Source of the DNA: Thioalkalivibrio nitratireducens
GTDB taxonomy: Bacteria > Pseudomonadota > Gammaproteobacteria > Ectothiorhodospirales > Ectothiorhodospiraceae
Direction of reading: 5' to 3'
NCBI GenBank assembly: GCA_011390385.1
Contig: JAABSN010000178.1
Coordinates: 1 to 6,927, forward strand
Length of the DNA: 6,927 nt
The notes below the pieces were generated by a model. The model did no database searches and had not been told where the DNA came from. It worked only from the letters and a program-made list of their open reading frames with translations. Shown here piece after piece: positions 1 to 6,927 of the stretch (the stretch's first letter is position 1; each line of letters begins with the position of its first letter). The position numbers and the translations under genes were made by a program.

Positions 1-540
1 AAGCGAGCCGCCGGACAGGCCGCCCGGAACACACTGGGGGTCTGGCGGGTCCGGAACCAGTTGAAAGTGCGGACGGAAATCCCGTCGAACGAGGATCTGG
101 AAACCGACGTGGCGATGGCATTACGTAACGATCTGTATGTGGACCGCTATGACGTGACCGTGGACGCCTACAGCGGCTGGGTCTACCTCTCGGGCAAGGT
201 CAATACCTCCTTCGAGAAGAACCGGTCCGAGCGCGCTGCCGAAGGTGTCAAGGGCGTGGTCGGTGTTGTCAACAACATCGCATACGACTACCAGTGGACC
301 TGGAAGCCGGATCGGCAGATTCGCGAGGATGCCAGGGAGCAACTGCAGTGGAGTGCCTTCGTCAATGACGACAACATCCGTATCTCGGTTGAAAACGGCG
401 TGGTGACACTCAGCGGGACGGTGGACTCCTGGAGCCAGTGGGACGAGGCCGAGAAGAACGCCTACCAGGCAGGAGCCAAGAACGTGATCAACAGCCTGGT
501 TGCGGACTATCGCTACTACGGGCCGCGCGGCCCGGAGTGA
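1..540 (+). CDS. BON-domain protein, 3' part (5' end outside window)
   Basis: The reading frame is open from base 1, so this is the C-terminal 179 residues of a longer protein. BON domains are small alpha/beta modules found in periplasmic or outer-membrane-associated proteins such as OsmY, where they are thought to bind phospholipid and stabilise the envelope under osmotic stress. Three copies can be traced. The end of one is at residues 1-23 (pattern AARN-GVWRVRNQLKV, the usual last helix and strand). A second is at about 24-98 (SGWVYLSGKV core, then ERAAEGVKGVVGVVNN). A third is at about 99-172 (ENGVVTLSGTV core). A TTG at 61 could be read as a start, but it falls inside the last strand of the first BON unit, so it is not the true start. 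The downstream gene begins 30 bases after the stop with its own ribosome binding site, consistent with an operon. Family assignment is firm; the exact function is not. Confidence 0.85.
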   Translation, partial: KRAAGQAARNTLGVWRVRNQLKVRTEIPSNEDLETDVAMALRNDLYVDRYDVTVDAYSGWVYLSGKVNTSFEKNRSERAAEGVKGVVGVVNNIAYDYQWTWKPDRQIREDAREQLQWSAFVNDDNIRISVENGVVTLSGTVDSWSQWDEAEKNAYQAGAKNVINSLVADYRYYGPRGPE

Positions 541-555
541 GAGATCAGGATAAAC

Positions 556-562
556 AAGGGGG
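556..562 (+). promoter_or_regulatory. Ribosome binding site of SpoIIAA-like gene
   Basis: AAGGGGG lies eight bases before the ATG at 571 and fixes that start over the codons downstream. Confidence 0.6.
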
Positions 563-570
563 ATTCCATT

Positions 571-957
571 ATGATGACAACGATCGAAATTGCGGAAATA
601 CCGGAAAAGACCAGTAACGGCACGCCGATTGTGCATGTCTCCGTAAGCGGGACACTCACCGGGGACCGCTATGCGTTCCTGGAGGACGGGCTGCGCAAGC
701 TCATCGCCAAGCATGGCACCATCCGCGTCCTGCTGGTGCTGGAGGAGCTCGACGGGATGACGCCGGATGCCATGCACGAGGACAAGCGCTTCGAGAGCAG
801 ACACATCGCCGAGATCGAGCGCGTCGCCATCGCGAGCGCCACCCCGGCAGACACGCTTGTCCCCTCATCCTCGGTTCCCTTTACGGATGTCAACACCCGC
901 TTTTTCCCACTCGGCGAAACGGACCAGGCCCTGACGTGGCTGAAGGGTGACGAGTAG
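571..957 (+). CDS. SpoIIAA-like (STAS-fold) small protein
   Basis: This is a 128-residue soluble protein with no signal peptide or membrane segment. It resembles the SpoIIAA-like family of stand-alone STAS-fold proteins. It has an N-terminal beta strand (VHVSVSGTLT, 21-30), a helix (YAFLEDGLRKLIAKHG, 34-49), a strand IRVLLVLEEL (51-60), the family-typical motif DGMTPDAMHED (61-71), then FESRHIAEIERVAI and a C-terminal RFFPLGETDQALTWL segment. Members are about 115-130 residues, so this is full length. The family lacks a proven biochemical role; STAS folds usually bind partner proteins, small ligands or lipids. The start is supported by AAGGGGG at 556-562, eight bases before the ATG; a second ATG follows directly. 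It lies between the BON gene and htrA on the same strand with short gaps, suggesting co-transcription in an envelope-stress operon. Confidence 0.8.
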   Translation: MMTTIEIAEIPEKTSNGTPIVHVSVSGTLTGDRYAFLEDGLRKLIAKHGTIRVLLVLEELDGMTPDAMHEDKRFESRHIAEIERVAIASATPADTLVPSSSVPFTDVNTRFFPLGETDQALTWLKGDE

Positions 958-977
958 GCTGGCAGCAAGAACAAAAA

Positions 978-984
978 AAAGGAG
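978..984 (+). promoter_or_regulatory. Ribosome binding site of htrA-type protease
   Basis: AAAGGAG follows an A-rich stretch (971-980) and lies eight bases before the ATG at 993. It is a strong site in a 35-base gap, consistent with high translation of the protease. Confidence 0.7.
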
Positions 985-992
985 ACAGGAAA

Positions 993-2440
<1,448 letters not shown>

Positions 2441-2444
<4 letters not shown>

Positions 2445-2911
2445 CCGCCCAACTGGACATCCTGGCCAATGTGGCGCTGGCGATGCTGCTGGGCGGGCTG
2501 ATCGGGCTGGAGCGCGAGAATGCCGACAAGCCGGCCGGATTGCGTACGCATATGCTGGTTGCCGCCAGCGCCGCCATCCTGGTGAGTCTGGGCAAGGTTC
2601 TGGTCCGAGCCTTTAATGCAGCGGGGGAAAGCGCCGTCGACGCGGATCCCATGCGCATCGTGCAGGCCATCGTGATTGGAATCGGGTTCCTGGGCGCGGG
2701 CACCATCATCCAGCGAGAACGTGGCGAGCGCGTGGAGGGGCTGACCACCGGCGCGTCGCTGCTGCTGGCCGCGACCCTGGGCATCTGTGTGGCCGCTCGC
2801 CAGATCATCCTGGCCGCCGGCGCCACAGCCCTGGCCCTGCTGGTCCTCGTGTTGCTGGGACGGGTGGAGCGATGGCTGGCGGCCAGGCGGCACAAAGCCC
2901 GCCCGTCGTGA
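2441..2911 (+). CDS. MgtC/SapB-family inner-membrane protein
   Basis: This 156-residue hydrophobic protein has about five predicted membrane segments (roughly 5-22, 37-52, 72-90, 103-118, 121-140). Family signatures are GGLIGLERE (18-26), KPAGLRTHMLV (30-40), D-x-MRI followed by GIGFLGAGTII (80-90), and GLTTGASL (100-107). MgtC proteins support survival in low Mg2+ and inside host cells in pathogens. In Salmonella, MgtC is reported to act on the F1Fo ATP synthase; the general role in free-living bacteria is unsettled. This copy is the short form without the C-terminal ACT-like domain of Salmonella MgtC, ending in a basic tail (RRHKARPS). The start ATG overlaps the htrA stop as ATGA, a standard sign of translational coupling, so it is made together with the protease. 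It is the last gene of the left-hand operon; a hairpin begins immediately after its stop. Confidence 0.9.
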
Positions 2912-2942
2912 GCCTCAGGATAATCGAAGTGGCGCCTGAGGC
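2912..2942 (+). terminator. Hairpin after MgtC-family gene, possible terminator
   Basis: GCCTCAGG at 2912-2919 is a perfect inverted repeat of CCTGAGGC at 2935-2942. It forms an 8-bp GC-rich stem with a 15-base loop starting directly after the stop codon. A T-rich run (CTTATTTT, 2956-2963) lies 13 bases beyond, not right at the stem base. It is therefore not a textbook intrinsic terminator, but its place at the end of an operon supports a 3'-end role. Confidence 0.45.
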
Positions 2943-2974
2943 ATCCCCTGACTAGCTTATTTTCGCCGATCGTG

Positions 2975-2980
2975 TATAGT
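2975..2980 (+). promoter_or_regulatory. Candidate -10 element upstream of response regulator
   Basis: TATAGT differs from the sigma-70 consensus TATAAT at one base and lies in the AT-richer part of the 144-base gap before the response regulator. No good -35 hexamer is seen 16-18 bases upstream, so the promoter may depend on an activator or may be spurious. Transcription from it would give a leader of about 70 bases. Confidence 0.3.
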
Positions 2981-3043
2981 ACCCTCCAAGTCGGGCAATG
3001 GAATGCGTGATGTACGCGTTGTTCCGGGCCTGGGTAACCGAAC

Positions 3044-3049
3044 AAGGAG
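3044..3049 (+). promoter_or_regulatory. Ribosome binding site deciding the start at 3056
   Basis: AAGGAG ends directly at the in-frame ATG at 3050, leaving no room for initiation there. It lies six bases before the next in-frame ATG at 3056, which is therefore preferred. Confidence 0.7.
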
Positions 3050-3055
3050 ATGCAG

Positions 3056-3712
3056 ATGAATATTCGCCTGATACTAGCGGATGATCACGAATTGATGCGC
3101 GAGGGGCTGAAGGCGCTGATCGAGAACGAGCCGGAAATGCAGGTTGTCGGCGAAGCGCAAAACGGTGCCGAAATCGTGGAACTTGCCAAGAAATCCGGGG
3201 CACACGTGGTGATCATGGACGTGGCCATGCCGGACCTGAACGGGATCGAGGCGACACGCAAGATCGTCACCGCCAACCCGAACACCAAAATCGTGGCGCT
3301 CTCCGGCCATGCCAACAAGGAGTTCGTGCGTGAGATGCTGACCGCCGGCGCGTCAGCCTATGTCCTCAAGAAACGCGCCTACGAGGAACTCGTACGCGCC
3401 GTCCAGGAGGTCATGAAAGGCAAGAAGTACCTGAGCCCCGATATCGCGCGCGGTGTCGTTGACGACTACATCGAGCTTAGCTCCGCCATCAGTGACAACC
3501 CGGCCTTCATTGTGCTGACCGACCGCGAACGCGAGGTGCTGCAGCAGCTTGCCGAAGGCAAGACCACCAAGGAGATGGCGGACAGCTTGACCGTCAGCGT
3601 CAAGACCGTGGAGACACACCGGCGCAACATCATGGAGAAGCTCGATCTCCATAGTGTCGCGGAGCTGACGAAGTACGCGATCCGCGAGGGCGTCACGTCG
3701 ATCGAGACCTGA
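3056..3712 (+). CDS. NarL/FixJ-type response regulator (receiver + LuxR HTH)
   Basis: This is a 218-residue DNA-binding response regulator of usual length. The receiver domain (about 3-120) has the acidic pair Asp9/Asp10, phosphoacceptor Asp55 in VVIMDVAMP, switch residue Ser83 in IVALSGH, and Lys105 in YVLKKRAYEEL. A linker of about 30 residues leads to a LuxR-type HTH (about 153-212) with LTDREREVLQQLAEG, the recognition-helix region SVKTVETHRRNIMEKL, and HSVAELTKYAI. Phosphorylation by a partner kinase would be expected to promote dimerisation and DNA binding; no kinase lies in the window, so it is an orphan here. Its own control region is 2912-3055. The start at 3056 is chosen over the ATG at 3050 because the ribosome binding site overlaps the latter. 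It is followed by a paralogous receiver-only gene sharing features such as the KxRAYEELV segment. Target genes are unknown; the neighbouring htrA-type and ATPase operons are plausible candidates only by position. Confidence 0.93.
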   Translation: MNIRLILADDHELMREGLKALIENEPEMQVVGEAQNGAEIVELAKKSGAHVVIMDVAMPDLNGIEATRKIVTANPNTKIVALSGHANKEFVREMLTAGASAYVLKKRAYEELVRAVQEVMKGKKYLSPDIARGVVDDYIELSSAISDNPAFIVLTDREREVLQQLAEGKTTKEMADSLTVSVKTVETHRRNIMEKLDLHSVAELTKYAIREGVTSIET

Positions 3713-3733
3713 GGACTTTCGCCCCTTGAACTC

Positions 3734-3759
3734 CGGCTCTGCCCGATGGGCAGATGCCG
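3734..3759 (+). other. Imperfect palindrome/hairpin between the two response regulators
   Basis: TCTGCCC (3738-3744) and GGGCAGA (3748-3754) form a perfect 7-bp stem around the loop GAT. The stem extends outward by CGGC/GCCG (3734-3737 with 3756-3759) across a single bulged T at 3755, giving 11 pairs. There is no T run after it, so it is unlikely to be an intrinsic terminator. It could be an RNA structure partly separating expression of the two genes, or a dyad bound by a regulator. Confidence 0.45.
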
Positions 3760-3837
3760 CCAGCCATAGTAGCCTGCTCCTTGAGACGTGCGAGAAGAGA
3801 ACGTTGCAACGAGGGGAGCAGGAGGGAGATGGAACGG

Positions 3838-4227
3838 ATGGATATATTACTGGTAGACGATCATGCCGCGACCCGCCAGGAGTTTGTCGGTTTGATTGAG
3901 GCGCAAGACGATATGCAGGTCGTCGGGCAAGCCCCCAACGGCGAGGAAGGCGTGCGTCTGGCCGAGGCGTTGCATCCCGATATTATCCTGATGGATGTGG
4001 TGATGCCTGGCATGAACGGTATAACCGCCACGCAAGCCATTCACGTGACCGTCCCGGAGGCCCGCGTACTGGCATTGTCCAACCACACCGGCGAGTATCT
4101 TGTTTCGGAACTGCTGCATGCCGGCGTGAGTGGCTATCTGCGCAAAGACCGGGCCTATGAGGAACTGGTGCCGGCGATCCGCACCGTAGCCGGGGGCGGA
4201 CAATATATCGGCGAGCACGATGAATAG
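3838..4227 (+). CDS. Receiver-only response regulator (NarL-type paralogue without HTH)
   Basis: This is a 129-residue protein consisting of one receiver domain. It has the acidic pair Asp7/Asp8, phosphoacceptor Asp53 in IILMDVVMP, Ser81 in LALSNH, and Lys103 in [11 protein letters not shown]. All phosphorylation residues are present, so it should be phosphorylatable. It closely parallels the upstream regulator (MQVVG-A-NG, LNG/MNGI-AT, RAYEELV) and breaks off at [11 protein letters not shown], where NarL-type proteins continue into the linker and HTH. It is thus either a functional single-domain regulator (phosphate sink or protein-protein signalling) or a duplicated copy that lost its output domain. 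Possible starts are 3838 (MDILLVDDH, fitting the usual receiver N-terminus) and 3829, nine bases upstream in frame. The purine-rich AGGAGGGAG (3820-3828) sits 9-12 bases before 3838 but almost touches 3829, so 3838 is preferred. A start at 3754 would add an unlike, arginine-rich leader. The stop abuts the stop of the convergent gene. Confidence 0.85.
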   Translation: MDILLVDDHAATRQEFVGLIEAQDDMQVVGQAPNGEEGVRLAEALHPDIILMDVVMPGMNGITATQAIHVTVPEARVLALSNHTGEYLVSELLHAGVSGYLRKDRAYEELVPAIRTVAGGGQYIGEHDE

Positions 4228-5082
4228 CTAACGGGAATCCGTCCGCGGAGCGGAATCCCCCCTGCTATCCTCGAAGGCGGCCTCCTCGCGGTCCTGCCGA
4301 TCCATGCGACGTTGCTCGTCGCCCACCGCCTCAGCATGCGCACGGTCGCCCTCGCCGCCCTTCCGACGCCGGTCGAGTTTCCGCAACACCTTGGCACGCC
4401 CGTACAGGACCAGCTTATCCTCAGCATAGATGGCCGTGTCGTTTTGGGGGACGCCCACATAGTTCCCGTTCGGGCGGTAGATGCCGATGATTGCCATGCC
4501 TTCCTCATGCAGGCGACAGTCACCGACGCGCCGCCCGGCCAGCCAATCGTCCTCGTCCACATGAAGTTCCCGGATGACGTAATCCCCGGAAAGCTTCAAG
4601 AGCCCCACGTAGTCCCTGACATCCAGATGGGTCCAGCGCTGCACGGCCCAGGTCATGACACGCTTCATCAAACGATCGATGGCACCGCTCAAGGACAGCA
4701 ACCAGAGCACCACGACGCCGCCGACCAGCCACGCCAGCCGGTCGAGTTTCCCGCTGTTCTCCGACCCCATGAACGAGAGGATCAGCGAGAGCAGGATGGT
4801 GATAATCCCCGCGCTGCGCATCAGCATGAGGCTCATGATGATACGCCGGCGAACCGGATGATCCACCACCGTTTCCGTTTCGGAGGTGGTAAAGCCCGTC
4901 CCGGTGAACGCCGATCGTGCCTGGAATTTCGCCGCCTCCTGGGAAAGCCCCGTGAAGGTCAGCGCCACCGTGGCCACGCGTGTTACGATGAGCGAGAGAC
5001 TCAACACCGTCAGCAATGCAATTATACCAATAATCCCAATCATAACGGGAACCAGCCTAGCAGACGGGCACGGCACCGCCAT
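4228..5082 (-). CDS. Membrane protein with TrkH-like segment and RCK_C (TrkA-C) domain
   Basis: This 284-residue protein has three hydrophobic segments: about 13-37 (GIIGIIALLTVLSLSLIVT), 81-104, and 117-133. Between the first two lies FQARSAFTGTGFTTSETE (53-70), which resembles the pore/filter region motif SAFTxxGF of TrkH/KtrB potassium transporters, followed by HPVRRRIIM. A cytoplasmic RCK_C (TrkA-C) domain covers about 150-235 (ELHVDEDDWLAGRRVGDCRL, GMAIIGIYR, AIYAEDKLVLYG); such domains bind small ligands and regulate K+ or other ion transport. A highly charged tail (236-284) follows. There is no RCK_N/Rossmann domain and too few membrane helices for a full TrkH, so it is probably a regulatory or partner membrane protein; substrate unproven. 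The start ATG at 5082 has AGGGGG seven bases upstream on this strand; an internal ATG at 5043 would begin just before the first membrane helix. It is divergent from the ATPase operon. Confidence 0.8.
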   Translation of the reverse strand: MAVPCPSARLVPVMIGIIGIIALLTVLSLSLIVTRVATVALTFTGLSQEAAKFQARSAFTGTGFTTSETETVVDHPVRRRIIMSLMLMRSAGIITILLSLILSFMGSENSGKLDRLAWLVGGVVVLWLLSLSGAIDRLMKRVMTWAVQRWTHLDVRDYVGLLKLSGDYVIRELHVDEDDWLAGRRVGDCRLHEEGMAIIGIYRPNGNYVGVPQNDTAIYAEDKLVLYGRAKVLRKLDRRRKGGEGDRAHAEAVGDEQRRMDRQDREEAAFEDSRGDSAPRTDSR

Positions 5083-5090
5083 CAGGCATC

Positions 5091-5155
5091 CCCCTAGATC
5101 AGCCGTCCAAATCCCCGAAAACCCAGCATGTCAAAAAAACAGGACTAGGGGATTT
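5091..5155. repeat. Nested inverted repeats in the divergent intergenic region
   Basis: CTAGGGGATTT at 5145-5155 pairs with two upstream partners. AAATCCCC (5109-5116) is a perfect 8-base inverted repeat of GGGGATTT (5148-5155) across a 31-base spacer. CCCCTAG (5091-5097) is a perfect 7-base inverted repeat of CTAGGGG (5145-5151). All lie in the gap between the minus-strand RCK_C gene and plus-strand atpD. They may be operator half-sites or alternative stems in a leader RNA. Repeats this short can also arise by chance, so support is limited. Confidence 0.4.
5106..5134 (-). promoter_or_regulatory. Candidate promoter for the minus-strand RCK_C gene
   Basis: On the minus strand a perfect -35 hexamer TTGACA (5134-5129) follows a run of T. 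The hexamer at 17-base spacing (TTTGGA, 5111-5106) is a poor -10, so the call rests on the -35 and on its position 47 bases before the gene start. A regulator bound at the overlapping inverted repeats could compensate for the weak -10. Confidence 0.3.
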
Positions 5156-5182
5156 CGCACGCTTCCCTCAGCCAGGGCCTGA

Positions 5183-6927
<1,745 letters not shown>

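Noticed and set aside
61..540. TTG at 61 as the start of a 159-residue BON protein
   Set aside because: The frame continues upstream to base 1 and the upstream residues fit the end of another BON unit, with the TTG inside its final strand; no ribosome binding site precedes it.
121..804. Minus-strand 227-codon open frame across the BON and SpoIIAA-like genes
   Set aside because: It spans two genes with clear families on the plus strand and has no domain of its own.
3754..3837. Upstream extension of the receiver-only regulator to an ATG at 3754
   Set aside because: The added residues are Arg-rich and unlike receiver N-termini, the ATG lies in the hairpin, and the purine-rich ribosome binding site lies downstream at 3820-3828.
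4231..4262. Possible bidirectional terminator in the repeated GGAATCC/CCGCGG segment at the convergent 3' ends
   Set aside because: The pairing leaves a two-base loop with mismatches and there is no T run on either side; it is coding for the charged tail of the minus-strand protein.
4312..5097. Plus-strand 261-codon open frame opposite the RCK_C membrane gene
   Set aside because: It is a His/Gln/Pro/Arg-rich product without domains, while the minus strand shows membrane helices, a TrkH-like motif and an RCK_C domain plus a ribosome binding site.

Overview
The window reads as a chromosomal segment of a GC-rich proteobacterium, most likely a gammaproteobacterium. This is inferred from the Do-type (DegQ/MucD-like) HtrA protease, NarL-type response regulators, strong GGAG-type ribosome binding sites and an N-ATPase operon; the sequence does not fix the species. 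There are no RNA genes, transposases, integrases or CRISPR arrays. About 95% is coding or short intergenic sequence.

Layout. (1) Positions 1-2911, plus strand: a probable operon of four genes. These are the 3' part of a multi-BON-domain protein (continuing off the left edge), a small SpoIIAA/STAS-like protein, a periplasmic HtrA/Do serine protease with two PDZ domains, and an MgtC/SapB-family membrane protein that overlaps the protease stop codon (ATGA). A GC-rich hairpin follows the last stop. (2) Positions 3056-4227, plus strand: two paralogous response regulators. The first is a complete NarL/FixJ type (receiver plus LuxR HTH); the second is a receiver with no output domain. No histidine kinase is in the window. 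(3) Positions 5082-4228, minus strand: a membrane protein with a TrkH-like segment and a cytoplasmic RCK_C (TrkA-C) domain. Its stop codon abuts that of the second response regulator. (4) From about 5210 to the right edge, plus strand: the first two genes of an alternate F1Fo-type ATPase (N-ATPase) operon. These are the beta subunit atpD and the epsilon subunit atpC, which overlap by 68 bases, with atpC cut by the window end. The beta-first order followed by epsilon is the N-ATPase hallmark and differs from the housekeeping atp operon.

How the parts may work together (inference): the first block looks like an envelope or osmotic stress module (BON lipid/periplasm protein, quality-control protease, Mg-stress-type membrane protein). 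The right half concerns ion transport (RCK_C membrane protein and N-ATPase, a family thought to export Na+ or H+ using ATP). The two orphan response regulators sit between them and could control either side. The most notable details are a Glu in place of the catalytic Asp in the HtrA triad, the HTH-less response-regulator paralogue, the long atpD/atpC overlap encoding an acidic tail, and nested inverted repeats in the divergent control region upstream of atpD.
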